Positions 7,952 to 17,802 are shown, numbered from the stretch's first letter. The stretch is 64,000 bases of DNA from Sporosarcina sp. BP05 (GCF_014282005.1 NZ_JACFTD010000002.1:496001-560000); one strand, 5' to 3'. The notes: generated by a model not told the origin, from the letters alone. Made by a program: numbers and translations.

Positions 7952-8095
7952 TCAGTGTGCAGGCACCTGCAGTTGCTTCTCTTCATCAAAATAAAGGAAA
8001 TTTTCTTCTTCAAGTTCAACAAGACGTTCTTTATTAATTCCCAATGAAAGATTTCCTTCAAAGATCTTTTCCCACCAAGTATCAGTTGTTGTCAT
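7952..8095 (-). CDS. Small acidic protein of 47 residues, unknown function
   Basis: An AAAGGAGG ribosome site precedes two in-frame ATGs. The second (8095-8093) has the better 8-nt spacing, while the first (8101-8099) abuts the site. The product begins MTTTDTWWEKIFEGNLSLGI, continues with a Glu/Asp-rich helix (ERLVELEEENF) and ends in VPAH. There is no signal peptide, membrane segment or cysteine. I do not recognise the family. The gene has its own converging terminator and is divergent from the oxidoreductase at 8240. Confidence 0.7.
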   Translation of the reverse strand: MTTTDTWWEKIFEGNLSLGINKERLVELEEENFLYFDEEKQLQVPAH

Positions 8096-8126
8096 GTCCA
8101 TTTCCTCCTTTTAAATTCTGTGTTAT

Positions 8127-8157
8127 TTGAACATTCTATTCCCTTCGATGCTATAAT
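8127..8157 (+). promoter_or_regulatory. Candidate promoter for the Gfo/Idh/MocA gene
   Basis: TTGAAC (8127-8132) and perfect TATAAT (8152-8157) with a 19-bp spacer, 83 bp before the start codon. Confidence 0.45.
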
Positions 8158-8239
8158 ACTAAATGGCAAAGGTTAAAAAGGAATCGTTCTACCTATCCTT
8201 TTGCCATTCATAAACTATCCGTAAAAAGGGGTTATTTCG

Positions 8240-9178
8240 GTGAAAAAAACTACATTTGCTCTCGTTGGTACAGGTATTGTTGGTGAGCGAATCATCAATC
8301 AATTACGCAACAACGAATCTGCAACAATTATTGCCTTGTTTGATGAAAATGATGATCGTCTTACTGAAATGGCGGATACATACGGATTATTTGCGGCATC
8401 CTCTTATGAAGAGGTTTTGGAGATGAAACCCGACTGGATCTATATTGGAACTCCACCTGTATCGCATGCTGCACTTAGCAAGGCTGCGATTTCAAAAGGT
8501 TTGAATGTACTTTGTGAAAAACCACTTGCACACGACGCTTCAGATGGATTAGTCATGGCTTCAGCTGCAGAGAACAATGAAATTCAAACTGCAATGCATT
8601 TTCCGTTGATGTACAGTCCGTCCGTTCGGCAAATGATGAAACTTATTAATGAAGGTGAAATTGGTAAAATCGTTCGAATCGAACTGCAAACTTATTTCCC
8701 GCATTGGCCACGTGTATGGCAACAAAATGCATGGATTGCAACGCGAAAACAAGGTGGCTTTACACGAGAAGTATTCCCGCATTACCTTCAGCTTATGTAC
8801 AGGATGTTTGGTCAACTTGCGATTACTTCCCACCAAACCGTTTATCCTGAAGATGAAACGCTTGCGGAAACGAGTGTCCTTGCAATCGGAAAGACTGTTG
8901 ATGACATTCCGGTCTTCTTGAACGGCGTTTCGGGAATCGGTCAACAAGAAGAACTGTCCTATACAGTATATGGAGATGAAGGTGTTCTGAAACTGCGCAA
9001 TTGGTCGGAACTTACCGTGGCACAAAAAGACAGTCCTTTTGAGATATTGACTTCCTTCGATACAGTGAAAACGCTTACGGAAGAGTGTATAGCGGCGGCT
9101 AACGGTGAAACCGCGCTGCTGGTGTCATTTGATGAAGGATTAGAAATACAAAAGCTGATTGATCTTCTATTGACTTGA
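8240..9178 (+). CDS. Gfo/Idh/MocA family NAD(P)-dependent oxidoreductase
   Basis: 312 residues, GTG start behind AAAAAGGGG. The N-terminal Rossmann fold shows V-G-T-G-I-V-G at residues 9-15, and the family motif E-K-P is at 93-95. The C-terminal alpha/beta domain would bind the substrate. Members oxidise or reduce sugars, inositols, biliverdin and similar compounds. No neighbouring sugar or inositol gene narrows the substrate. An aldehyde dehydrogenase follows after 80 bp on the same strand and may be co-expressed. Confidence 0.85.
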   Translation: MKKTTFALVGTGIVGERIINQLRNNESATIIALFDENDDRLTEMADTYGLFAASSYEEVLEMKPDWIYIGTPPVSHAALSKAAISKGLNVLCEKPLAHDASDGLVMASAAENNEIQTAMHFPLMYSPSVRQMMKLINEGEIGKIVRIELQTYFPHWPRVWQQNAWIATRKQGGFTREVFPHYLQLMYRMFGQLAITSHQTVYPEDETLAETSVLAIGKTVDDIPVFLNGVSGIGQQEELSYTVYGDEGVLKLRNWSELTVAQKDSPFEILTSFDTVKTLTEECIAAANGETALLVSFDEGLEIQKLIDLLLT

Positions 9179-9258
9179 TAATGGAATACAGTGCTAACTT
9201 TTGCATCCCGCAACAAATCTAACTATGATTAAAGGTACAAAGGGATGGAGGGAATAAG

Positions 9259-10647
9259 TTGAACTTTACCGCACAAGACGTTGAAACGATGATTGCTTCC
9301 CAACACGCCTATTATTTTTCGGGCCAAACAAGGAGTTTTGCATTCCGCAAAGAAATGCTTTTGAAATTGAAAGAAGCGATTGTCGCGAATGAAGTGGAAA
9401 TTACGGAAGCGTTACATAAAGATCTTCGTAAAAGTCCTTTTGAGTCTTATGTGACGGAAATCGGTTTCGTTCTTTCAAGCATTTCACATATGATTAAGCA
9501 TCTAGAAGGCTGGATGGAAGATGAAAAGGTAAAAACGCCTGTTCATCTGCAACCTGCGAAAAGCTTCATTGTTCGTGAACCATACGGATCCGTGCTTATC
9601 ATTGGTCCATTTAACTATCCGTTTCAACTTGTCATGGAGCCGCTTGTCGGGGCGATTTCTGGGGGTAATTGCGCAATTGTCAAACCATCCGAGACAGCTG
9701 TTCACACGGCACAAATTGTTAAAAAGATATTGACTGAAACGTTCTCATCCGATTATATCCGCGTTGTAGAAGGTGAGCGCGAGGAGATTTCAGCGCTCAT
9801 CCACGCCCCATTCGATTATATATTCTTCACAGGCAGTGTAGCGGTAGGGAAAATCGTAATGAAGGCGGCGGCAGAAAGGTTAACGCCGATTACGCTCGAG
9901 CTTGGCGGAAAAAGTCCGGCTCTGGTAGACCAAACAGCGAATATTCAAAAGGCGGCTGAACGGATTGTCTGGGGCAAGTTTGTCAATACAGGACAGACAT
10001 GTGTTGCGCCAGATTATATACTTGCCCACCATTCTATTAAAGATAAACTAGTCAAAGAAATGCTTACTGCGATCCGTAAGTTTTATGGTGAAGATGCTTC
10101 GTTAAGCCCAGATTACGGTAGAATTATCAGTAATAATCATTTCAATCGCCTTGTTGAAATCATTGAAAAGGATCGTATGCATTTGGTAAGCGGTGGTTCT
10201 TCTGACCGTTCAGAACTGTTCATTGAACCAACACTATTGGACGATGTTTCATGGGATAATGCTTCGATGGAAGATGAGATTTTTGGTCCAATTTTACCGG
10301 TTTTGACGTATGATAATCTTGGTGAAGCGGTTCACAAGATTCGTCAATTGCCAAAATCACTAGCGGCATATATGTTTACTGAAAACGAGCAAGCGGCAGA
10401 CTTTTTCATTGAAAACTTGCAGTTTGGCGGGGGATGTATTAACGATACAATTTCACATGTCGGAAACATCAATTTACCATTTGGTGGAGTCGGTTCATCA
10501 GGTATGAGTGCGTACCACGGAAAAGCTAGTTTCGATACATTCACACATGCAAAATCCATGATGAAAAAAAGTACGGCCATACCAATGACACTTGCATTTC
10601 CGCCATACGGCAATAAATTAAAACTAGTAAAACCGCTCATCCGATAA
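9259..10647 (+). CDS. Aldehyde dehydrogenase family protein (class 3-like, YwdH-like)
   Basis: 462 residues, TTG start behind GGGATGGAGGG. It belongs to the ALDH superfamily, with the catalytic Glu214 in L-E-L-G-G-K and nucleophile Cys248 in G-Q-T-C-V-A. The F-T-G-S motif for NAD binding lies before them. The short length and C-terminal end resemble the ALDH3 group, which oxidises medium- and long-chain aldehydes to acids. A membrane anchor is not obvious. The gene ends with a terminator formed partly by its last codons. Confidence 0.88.
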   Translation: MNFTAQDVETMIASQHAYYFSGQTRSFAFRKEMLLKLKEAIVANEVEITEALHKDLRKSPFESYVTEIGFVLSSISHMIKHLEGWMEDEKVKTPVHLQPAKSFIVREPYGSVLIIGPFNYPFQLVMEPLVGAISGGNCAIVKPSETAVHTAQIVKKILTETFSSDYIRVVEGEREEISALIHAPFDYIFFTGSVAVGKIVMKAAAERLTPITLELGGKSPALVDQTANIQKAAERIVWGKFVNTGQTCVAPDYILAHHSIKDKLVKEMLTAIRKFYGEDASLSPDYGRIISNNHFNRLVEIIEKDRMHLVSGGSSDRSELFIEPTLLDDVSWDNASMEDEIFGPILPVLTYDNLGEAVHKIRQLPKSLAAYMFTENEQAADFFIENLQFGGGCINDTISHVGNINLPFGGVGSSGMSAYHGKASFDTFTHAKSMMKKSTAIPMTLAFPPYGNKLKLVKPLIR

Positions 10648-10662
10648 TGGATGGCGGTTTTC
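10629..10662 (+). terminator. Terminator of the aldehyde dehydrogenase gene
   Basis: AAACCGCTCATCC / GGATGGCGGTTT hairpin overlapping the stop codon and followed by TTCT. Confidence 0.7.
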
Positions 10663-10723
10663 TAATTGTCTAGGAAATTATAAAATCTCGTACTGTGGAT
10701 TAGTTGTAACGTAGAGATTTTAC

Positions 10724-10854
10724 GTCTAGACTTCAGCGCCTAGCCCCTGGACCCACACGACGTGGGTCATGCAGCTGTTGCGACAGGATGTCGCGATCCT
10801 AAGCTGCCTTCCAGCGCTAGTCGGGGCTGAACAGGCGCTTGCGCTTTTGTTCTC
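10724..10854 (+). repeat. Dispersed intergenic repeat, copy 1
   Basis: Begins GTCTAGA, contains an ACCCAC-ACGAC-GTGGGT hairpin (10751-10767) and the 37-nt two-stem unit (10771-10807: GCAGCT/AGCTGC outside, GCGAC/GTCGC inside, loop AGGAT), and ends in the GGCGCTTGCGCTTTTGTTCTC-type tail. The leader before it (from about 10670) is shared with the copy at 36.1 kb. The last bases overlap the stop codon of the kinase gene. Confidence 0.9.
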
Positions 10855-12424
10855 ATTTATATAGTGGAAGTATAATCGTTGTTTCGGTTCCATGATTTTT
10901 TTTGCTGTTCACGGTTATCGTTCCGCCTTGATCGACGATGATTTTTTTGGTAATGAGCATCCCGAGGCCTGTACCTTCCGTTTTCGTCGTGTAAAATGGT
11001 TCAAATAAATTTTTAATTGTTTCAGGATCCATTCCAGGACCGTTATCGCGAATGAGGATTGAAACCACTTCGTCTTGGAATGTGACAATGATAGTGATCA
11101 TGCCGTTTTTTTCAATCGCTTCATATGAATTTTTGAGTACGTTCATGAAGACTTGTTTCATACCGTCTTCATTACCCTTAAAAATTGCATTGTTTTCAGG
11201 AATCTGAACATCGAAGAAAATTGATCGATTTATAAATTCCGTTTCGAATATCGATACTATATCCCGTAGTGACTTTTCGATGTAGAACTCAGTTGAGTTT
11301 TTCAGGTTCGGTTTGGATAGGACGAGAAACTCGCTGACTATCAAATCCACACGGTTTATTTCGCTATACATAATTTCGGTGTATGCGCGATAAGGATTAG
11401 AAGGATCGTTGTTCATTATCTGTACGAATCCTGAAATTGACGTCATCGGGTTGCGTACTTCATGGGCAACACTTGCTGCAATCTCACCAATTGCTTTTAG
11501 TTTTTCTGTTTCGATTTTAAGTTGTTCGGCTTGTATTTTAAGTGTGATGTCGCGTGCAATGAAGGATGTGGCGACCAATTTCTTCTCGACATCATAGATG
11601 GGCGCTAATGTCAGTTCAGCATCAAATATAGTACCATCTTTCCTCATTTCTTTCGTCCGTAGGAAATGATAACTTTTTCCATCCATTAGATTTTGGGTCC
11701 TCTCGGATGTCATTGCATCTTCGGATAAAGGGAATAGTCGCGGCGAACGCCCAATGCATTCCTCACGCTTCCAGCCATACATTTTTTCAAACGCAGGATT
11801 GATAGCGGCAATGTTCTGGTCTAGGTCGAACATGACAATTGCGTCTTCTGAATGCTCAATAAAAAGGTCGAGATAGCTTTCTCTAGATGTAAGTAAAACA
11901 TCCAATTTCTTGTTTTCCTTAAAGATATTGTTCCATTCAGGTGTGATTCTGAAAGTATACAGTAGGCAAAGGACCACTGCCAAGCTAAAAATGAAAGCTA
12001 TATTGGGGAGTAATTGAGCTTGATCCACAGATCTATAAATTGGACTGAATAAGTAGAATAAAACAAACACTTCTATACCCGTCATGACCATAATCAGTAT
12101 GTTTAACCAGGTGATATTGTAGATTGCCACTAAGGCGACAGGGAAGATAAGATAAAATAAGTGTAGTAAATCAGGATTTACTAAGTTTGCAATAAATAGA
12201 TATATAATGTACCCAATTATTAGGGGGATTCGAAAAGTAAAAGAATTCATCCCTGATTTATAAAGGACAAGCAGCACGGTAACGATGAACAATCCGATAA
12301 GGGCTGAAATCATTGCGCTATAAAAACCTAAAAAGAGTGAAGTGAAAAGATGTACGATGACGCTAGTGGTAAAAAAAAGTATAATGAACATGTTACGAGA
12401 ATGGACGACTGTCGAATTTTTCAT
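10853..12424 (-). CDS. Membrane-bound PAS sensor histidine kinase (sporulation-kinase-like)
   Basis: The start is the ATG at 12424, with GAGGTG in front. The longer frame from 12463 would contain the -10 box. Of the 523 residues, about 1-170 form a cluster of hydrophobic helices with very short loops, followed by a PAS domain (about 180-300), then HisKA with the H box A-H-E-V-R-N-P-M-T (His321) and an HATPase_c domain with D-N-G-P-G-M and G-T-G-L-G-M. No response regulator is adjacent, the usual situation for Spo0A-phosphorelay kinases such as KinB-E. The ligand of the membrane part is unknown. The stop codon touches a dispersed repeat. Confidence 0.88.
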   Translation of the reverse strand: MKNSTVVHSRNMFIILFFTTSVIVHLFTSLFLGFYSAMISALIGLFIVTVLLVLYKSGMNSFTFRIPLIIGYIIYLFIANLVNPDLLHLFYLIFPVALVAIYNITWLNILIMVMTGIEVFVLFYLFSPIYRSVDQAQLLPNIAFIFSLAVVLCLLYTFRITPEWNNIFKENKKLDVLLTSRESYLDLFIEHSEDAIVMFDLDQNIAAINPAFEKMYGWKREECIGRSPRLFPLSEDAMTSERTQNLMDGKSYHFLRTKEMRKDGTIFDAELTLAPIYDVEKKLVATSFIARDITLKIQAEQLKIETEKLKAIGEIAASVAHEVRNPMTSISGFVQIMNNDPSNPYRAYTEIMYSEINRVDLIVSEFLVLSKPNLKNSTEFYIEKSLRDIVSIFETEFINRSIFFDVQIPENNAIFKGNEDGMKQVFMNVLKNSYEAIEKNGMITIIVTFQDEVVSILIRDNGPGMDPETIKNLFEPFYTTKTEGTGLGMLITKKIIVDQGGTITVNSKKNHGTETTIILPLYK

Positions 12425-12445
12425 AAGGCACCTCATTGAATTCTC

Positions 12446-12451
12446 ATTATA
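12446..12451 (-). promoter_or_regulatory. -10 box of the histidine kinase gene
   Basis: TATAAT on the minus strand, 22 bp before the ATG at 12424. No good -35 is visible, so a second sigma factor or an activator is possible. Confidence 0.4.
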
Positions 12452-12517
12452 CTTATCATACATGATTCCGGGTAGGTATAGAACGACATATTTCGACGAG
12501 GGAGAGGGGAAATAGAG

Positions 12518-13570
12518 ATGACAACAAAATTTGATGAAAAACGTATTGTTGAACTACTTAAAAGGCTTGTTGAAACACCAAGTCCATCAGGTTATACGGA
12601 GAAAGTGATGCAGCTAATAGCTAAGGAACTCGATGAAATCGGCGTGACACATAAGAAAACAAACAAAGGAGCCATCATTGCAACGCTTGAGGGAGCGGAT
12701 TCAACGCGCCATCGTCTGCTTACAGCACATACGGACACACTTGGCGCGATGGTGAAAGAAGTTAAAAGTAACGGTCGCCTGAAGTTGACGATGATTGGCG
12801 GCTTTAATTGGAATGCGGTTGAAGGGGAATACTGTCTTATTCATACAGCGTCAGGGAAAGAAGTACGTGGAACAATCCTAATGCATCAGACTACGGTTCA
12901 TGTTTATAAAAACGCTGGTACCGCAGAACGAAGCGCGGAAAATATCGAAGTGCGTATTGACGAGAAAGTAACCGATGCAGCGGGAACACGTGCACTAGGT
13001 ATTGAAGTGGGCGATTTTGTATCATTTGATCCGCGTTTTGAAGCGACGGACAGCGGTTTCATTAAGTCTCGTCATCTTGACGATAAAGCGAGTACGGCAC
13101 TCTTGCTTGGACTAATTCGTTCATTGAAAGAGGAAGAGGTTAAACTTCCACATACGACGCATTTCTATATTTCTAACAATGAAGAAATCGGGTATGGGGG
13201 TAACTCTAATATTCCAGTAGAGACTGTTGAGTATATCGCGGTCGATATGGGGGCGATTGGTGATGGACAAACCTCGGATGAATATACAGTGTCGATTTGT
13301 GCGAAAGATTCAAGCGGGCCATACCATTATGCGTTGACACAGCATTTGACGGGCCTTTGCAAAGAGGGTAACATTCCGTTTAAACTTGATATTTACCCGT
13401 TTTACGGTTCAGACGCATCTGCTGCAATCCGAGCGGGCTTTGACGTGAAACATGCTTTATTTGGTCCAGGCATCGAATCATCACATGCATTGGAACGGAC
13501 ACATATCGATTCACTAAAAGCATCAGCACAGTTGCTTCACGCATACGTAACTTCAGCAATGATGGACTGA
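12518..13570 (+). CDS. M42 family metallopeptidase (glutamyl/deblocking aminopeptidase-like)
   Basis: 350 residues. Motifs of the M42 family are in order: T-A-H-T-D (about residues 68-72) for the first metal ligand, D-D-K-A (about 189) for the bridging Asp, N-N-E-E-I-G (about 221) for the catalytic Glu pair, and late H ligands near the C-terminus. These enzymes form large cytoplasmic complexes that trim peptides with two divalent metals. The start ATG has a GAGGGAGAGGGG site. The murE gene follows after 13 bp, so the two are probably co-transcribed, though no functional link is known. Confidence 0.88.
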   Translation: MTTKFDEKRIVELLKRLVETPSPSGYTEKVMQLIAKELDEIGVTHKKTNKGAIIATLEGADSTRHRLLTAHTDTLGAMVKEVKSNGRLKLTMIGGFNWNAVEGEYCLIHTASGKEVRGTILMHQTTVHVYKNAGTAERSAENIEVRIDEKVTDAAGTRALGIEVGDFVSFDPRFEATDSGFIKSRHLDDKASTALLLGLIRSLKEEEVKLPHTTHFYISNNEEIGYGGNSNIPVETVEYIAVDMGAIGDGQTSDEYTVSICAKDSSGPYHYALTQHLTGLCKEGNIPFKLDIYPFYGSDASAAIRAGFDVKHALFGPGIESSHALERTHIDSLKASAQLLHAYVTSAMMD

Positions 13571-13583
13571 ACGGAGGGTTATA

Positions 13584-15074
13584 ATGAAAACAGAAAAGTT
13601 GCTTTCAATGTTGCCGGTAAAACAGGTAATTGGGGTCGTCCCTCCAACTGTGACGGATATCGCGATTGATTCACGCGCGGTGAATGCAGGAGGAATTTTC
13701 GTATGTATCGAAGGATTTACAGTGGATGGTCATAATTACGTTGGAAAAGCAGTGGAGAATGGAGCGAGGGTTATCGTTGCTTCGAAGCCAGTCGATGTCA
13801 ATTTGGATAAAGTCGCGGTCGTTATGGTTGAAAATACGTCACGGGCCATCAGTTTATTGGCGTCCCGTTTTTACGATTATCCATCGAAGCGGATGACGAT
13901 GATTGGTGTGACGGGCACGAACGGCAAGACGAGTGTTAGTGGCATCATACAAGCGATTCTTCAGCGAGCGGGTGAGAAATCTGCCGTTACCGGAACAATC
14001 GGTTTCGATTTGGATGGAACTCTTTATGGGACTGAGAACACGACGGCTGATGTATTGACAACACAAGGGATGATTGCTCGAGCGGTGGAAGAAGGATGTA
14101 CAACGATGACAATGGAGGTATCTTCACATGGACTAGTGGAAGGTCGTCTAGCTGGTACCGAATTCGATATCGCTGTTTTTACAAATCTAACGCATGATCA
14201 TCTCGATTTCCATGGCACGATGGACAATTATGGACAAGCGAAGGGACTGTTGTTCTCGCAGCTTGGACAAGACTTAGAGAAGCGTAAGTTTGCTATCGTC
14301 AATGCAGATGATGAGTGGAGCAATAAGTTGTTGGAAATGACGTCTTATCCAGTTTTCACATACGGCATCCGAAATAAAGCAGTCTTTCGTGGATCAGAGA
14401 TTGAGTTACGGGCAAATGGTACGACATTCAGGCTTACTGCGCCCGATGGTGAATTCCGGGTTGACATGAGCCTCATTGGTGAATTCAGTGTCTATAATGC
14501 GCTCGCGGTCATCGCTACTTTGTATGCAAAAGGAATGATGACTGAAGATGTCATTAACTATTTAGGGAAGATTTCAGCCGTCAAAGGGCGAATGGAACAA
14601 GTACCGACAGAATTGCCGATTACAATGTATGTCGATTATGCACATTCACCTGATGCCATTGAAAAAGCGATTGATGCAGTCCTTCCTTATAAGAAGGAAG
14701 GAAGTCGTCTAATCTTCGTAATTGGAACCGGCGGCAACCGTGATCGGATAAAACGTCCGATTATGGCCGAAAAAGCATCCGTCGCAGATTATGTAATCTT
14801 AACGACGGACGATCCGCGAGACGAGCCGTATGAATCCATACTTTCAGAATTGGAAGCGGGTATGAAGCATGATCAGTATGCATGTATAGGTGATCGGACG
14901 GAAGCAGTGCGCCATGCGATAGCGGTTGCAAATCCTGAAGACATCATCATATTTGCAGGGAAAGGCCATGAAGATTATCAAATTATTGGCTCTGTGAAAT
15001 ATCCGCATTCGGACGCAGAAATTGCGTTGGAAGAGGCAGAAAAGAAATTTGGTACAGGGTTAGTTGAAAAATGA
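13584..15074 (+). CDS. murE: UDP-N-acetylmuramyl-tripeptide synthetase
   Basis: 496 residues with the Mur ligase layout: N-terminal UDP-MurNAc-binding domain, ATP-binding G-T-N-G-K-T (111-116), and C-terminal domain with D-D-P-R (409-412). MurE adds the third residue of the peptidoglycan stem peptide. D-N-P-R is the textbook meso-diaminopimelate signature, while lysine enzymes vary here. This D-D-P-R leaves the amino acid uncertain; Planococcaceae often carry L-lysine. It is encoded away from any division/cell-wall cluster in this window, behind an M42 peptidase gene. Confidence 0.9.
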   Translation: MKTEKLLSMLPVKQVIGVVPPTVTDIAIDSRAVNAGGIFVCIEGFTVDGHNYVGKAVENGARVIVASKPVDVNLDKVAVVMVENTSRAISLLASRFYDYPSKRMTMIGVTGTNGKTSVSGIIQAILQRAGEKSAVTGTIGFDLDGTLYGTENTTADVLTTQGMIARAVEEGCTTMTMEVSSHGLVEGRLAGTEFDIAVFTNLTHDHLDFHGTMDNYGQAKGLLFSQLGQDLEKRKFAIVNADDEWSNKLLEMTSYPVFTYGIRNKAVFRGSEIELRANGTTFRLTAPDGEFRVDMSLIGEFSVYNALAVIATLYAKGMMTEDVINYLGKISAVKGRMEQVPTELPITMYVDYAHSPDAIEKAIDAVLPYKKEGSRLIFVIGTGGNRDRIKRPIMAEKASVADYVILTTDDPRDEPYESILSELEAGMKHDQYACIGDRTEAVRHAIAVANPEDIIIFAGKGHEDYQIIGSVKYPHSDAEIALEEAEKKFGTGLVEK

Positions 15075-15082
15075 CTTGGAAA

Positions 15083-15118
15083 GGGAGTCGTCCTGTTGTG
15101 GGACGGCTCTTTATTTAT
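15083..15118 (+). terminator. Terminator of murE
   Basis: GAGTCGTCC / GGGACGGCTC hairpin followed by TTTATTTATT. Confidence 0.75.
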
Positions 15119-15336
15119 TATACTTCACCCTTCTTCATTCTTTATCCAAGACAAGGTGCTACTACTTTTCTAAAGAAAGGTCGTTTCACTGTTGTTGAAA
15201 ACATATTATGATTGTCTACCCAAATAAGTCATACCCACTAAACCCTTTTCGGAAACATGGTGTATTTCACCTGAAATCTATTTAATTCTTTGGGTTTAAA
15301 TCCTATTAAAAAACTAATTAAGGAGCTGTCGGATTT

Positions 15337-15843
15337 GTGGAACGCTTTGTATTAAATTTGGCATTTTACTCCATGCCGAAGTCTTTGATTTCCAACTCGG
15401 GTGAGGATTACATTATTTTCACCAATAAAGATATTGATAAAGCTTTAAGGGCGCAAAGTACATTCCATTTTAATCGTGGCGATTTTAACTTTTTTAGTCA
15501 ATATGGTACAGCTAGCTATTCGTATTGGTGTCAATCCTTTTGTTTAACGAAAGAGGAAATAGAATGGTGCAATGATAGCCATGATTTAGCAATTGCCATT
15601 TTATTTGATAAGTTGAGGCTGAATTTACAAGTGGATGGAGTAACAGCTGGTAAAATAAAAAATGTCGACCAGCAATTTGATTGCAGATGTCAGATAGAAC
15701 TTTTTTTCCCGGACGATAATCGAGCAATGTTTAAGCTACGTAGGATTGATTTGAATTGGATGGCAGACATGCATCTTGATTTTGAATTTAGAGTGTTAAT
15801 TGATCCATTACTGGGTGGATTTAGAAAACAAAGTTTTCTGTAG
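15337..15843 (+). CDS. Hypothetical protein, 168 residues
   Basis: The GTG start at 15337 lies 11 nt after AAGGAG. The protein has no signal peptide or membrane helix, is rich in aromatic residues (W-C and F-F-S-Q-Y-G clusters), and alternates beta-like and helical stretches. I do not recognise a family. It has a murE terminator upstream, 260 bp of gene-free DNA before it, and its own terminator afterwards, so it is monocistronic. The protein is Cys-containing (in W-C-Q-S, W-C-N-D and C-R-C) without a clear metal-binding spacing. Confidence 0.6.
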   Translation: MERFVLNLAFYSMPKSLISNSGEDYIIFTNKDIDKALRAQSTFHFNRGDFNFFSQYGTASYSYWCQSFCLTKEEIEWCNDSHDLAIAILFDKLRLNLQVDGVTAGKIKNVDQQFDCRCQIELFFPDDNRAMFKLRRIDLNWMADMHLDFEFRVLIDPLLGGFRKQSFL

Positions 15844-15880
15844 AGGTGGGAAAGAATGCTTAAAAGCGGGTGTGCAATAG

Positions 15881-15926
15881 AAGGAACCTGCTTTCAACTG
15901 GAAATGGTTGAGGGGGTTCCTTTTTG
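15881..15926 (+). terminator. Terminator after the 168-residue gene
   Basis: AGGAACC (15882-15888) pairs with GGTTCCT (15915-15921), followed by TTTTG. The intervening loop can form a smaller hairpin. Confidence 0.65.
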
Positions 15927-16043
15927 TATGATGAAAATGCCAACCGGTGTCTATCCGTATTACCTAGATTAAACCCCGATTTATGTCCTCCCGCAACACA
16001 GTTTTGCTCCATAGCGATTGGGAATGCTATACCTATGTATATT

Positions 16044-16105
16044 GAGCGAAGGCGCCTTACAGGGGCAGCTTATGGCGGGAGTCATCCCCTAAGCTTCGGA
16101 GCAGC
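16044..16105 (+). repeat. Second dispersed repeat type, copy a
   Basis: GAGCGAAGGCGCCTT followed by ATGGCGGGAG-CATCCCCTAAG. It resembles the element at 32181-32273 and is distinct from the GTCTAG family. It lies in the 380-bp gap before prfC, which otherwise holds nothing recognisable. Confidence 0.6.
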
Positions 16106-16222
16106 TTTAAGGGTATTCTTTAATTCAACATATATAGTTACTAAATTCTGATGAAAAACTGTTGAAATCCTCACCCATAGTGTCTATGCTAAGAAAAGCA
16201 GAACAGAAGGAGACAATATATA

Positions 16223-17797
16223 ATGGAAAAACCAATACATGAAGAAATTGCATCCCGCCGGACGTTTGCAATTATTTCTCACCCGGATGCCGGGAAAACA
16301 ACAATCACAGAAAAACTACTCTATTTCGGCGGTGCAATCCGCGATGCCGGAACAGTAAAAGGGAAGAAATCAGGAAAATTCGCAACTTCTGACTGGATGG
16401 AAATTGAGAAGCAACGTGGAATTTCGGTAACATCATCCGTCATGCAATTCGATTACGATGGTAAGCGTGTTAACATCCTAGATACACCCGGACACGAAGA
16501 TTTCAGTGAAGACACATACCGTACACTTATGGCTGTCGATGCGGCTGTCATGATGGTCGACTCAGCAAAAGGAATTGAGCCACAAACGATTAAATTATTC
16601 AAAGTATGCCGTATGCGTGGGATTCCAATCTTCACGTTCATTAATAAAATGGACCGTCAAGGTAAAGAACCACTCGAATTGATGGAAGAGTTGGAAGAAG
16701 TACTTGGCATCCAGTCTTACGCGATGAACTGGCCGATTGGGATGGGTAAGGAATTCCTAGGCATTTACGATCGTTTTAATCACCGTGTTGAACAGGTACG
16801 GGTCGACGATGATAAACGTTTTCTTGCGATAAACGAAGACGGAGGGCTTGCAGAACCACATCCGATGATGGAAACATCCTATTATAAGCAAGCGCTCGAG
16901 GACGTTCTACTTCTTAACGAAGCAGGCAATGATTTTGATGAAGAGAAAATAGCAATTGGCGAACTGACGCCTGTATTTTTCGGCAGTGCGTTGACAAACT
17001 TTGGTGTTCAGACGTTCTTGGAAACGTTTTTACAGTTTTCACCACCACCACAACCACGAATAACAAAAGATAAAACGGAAATCGATCCGTATTCGGAAGA
17101 GTTTTCAGGATTTATCTTTAAAATTCAAGCAAATATGAACCCGATGCACCGTGACCGTATTGCATTCGTCCGTATTGTCTCTGGTAAGTTCGAACGCGGG
17201 ATGACTGTAACTGTCCCGCGTATTTCAAGGACATTTAAACTGACACAGACAACGCAGTTTCTTGCGGATGATCGTGAAATAGTGGAGGAGGCTGTTGCTG
17301 GTGATATTATCGGTCTTCACGATACAGGTAACTACCAAATCGGGGATACTGTAATCGGTGGTAAATCGAACTTCCTATTCGATGCGCTGCCACAGTTTAC
17401 ACCGGAGCTCTTTGTTCGGGTGACAGCGAAAAACGTTATGAAATCTAAGCATTTCCATAAAGGAATTCTTCAGCTTGTGCAAGAGGGAGCGATTCAATAT
17501 TACCGGACGCTCCATACTGAGGAAGTACTTCTTGGTGCAGTTGGTCAACTTCAATTCGAAGTATTCGAGCATCGGATGAAGAATGAGTATAACGTTGAAG
17601 TGCGCATGGAGCATGTCGGTTCGAAAGTTGCACGCTGGATTGTTAACGAAAGCGACGTCAATGAATCAATGGCAGGGCAACGTGCAATGCTTGTTAAAGA
17701 TCGCCACGACAAACGTGTATTCCTATTTGAAAACGATTTTGCGATGCGTTGGTTCCATGATAAGTATCCGGAAATCGAGTTATATAGCCTATTATAA
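16223..17797 (+). CDS. prfC: Peptide chain release factor 3
   Basis: 524 residues. A translational GTPase with P-loop in S-H-P-D-A-G-K-T-T near residues 20-28, G2/G3 region with D-T-P-G-H-E-D-F, and N-K-M-D for guanine specificity, then the RF3-specific C-terminal domains. RF3 recycles RF1/RF2 from the ribosome after termination. The start ATG has an AAGGAG site and the length is normal for the family. It is monocistronic with a strong terminator. Confidence 0.95.
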   Translation: MEKPIHEEIASRRTFAIISHPDAGKTTITEKLLYFGGAIRDAGTVKGKKSGKFATSDWMEIEKQRGISVTSSVMQFDYDGKRVNILDTPGHEDFSEDTYRTLMAVDAAVMMVDSAKGIEPQTIKLFKVCRMRGIPIFTFINKMDRQGKEPLELMEELEEVLGIQSYAMNWPIGMGKEFLGIYDRFNHRVEQVRVDDDKRFLAINEDGGLAEPHPMMETSYYKQALEDVLLLNEAGNDFDEEKIAIGELTPVFFGSALTNFGVQTFLETFLQFSPPPQPRITKDKTEIDPYSEEFSGFIFKIQANMNPMHRDRIAFVRIVSGKFERGMTVTVPRISRTFKLTQTTQFLADDREIVEEAVAGDIIGLHDTGNYQIGDTVIGGKSNFLFDALPQFTPELFVRVTAKNVMKSKHFHKGILQLVQEGAIQYYRTLHTEEVLLGAVGQLQFEVFEHRMKNEYNVEVRMEHVGSKVARWIVNESDVNESMAGQRAMLVKDRHDKRVFLFENDFAMRWFHDKYPEIELYSLL

Positions 17798-17802
17798 TAC
17801 CC

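Noticed and set aside
15924-16151. 75-codon plus-strand frame before prfC
   Set aside because: It runs through a terminator tail and a dispersed repeat, has a composition unlike the neighbouring genes and lacks a ribosome site.
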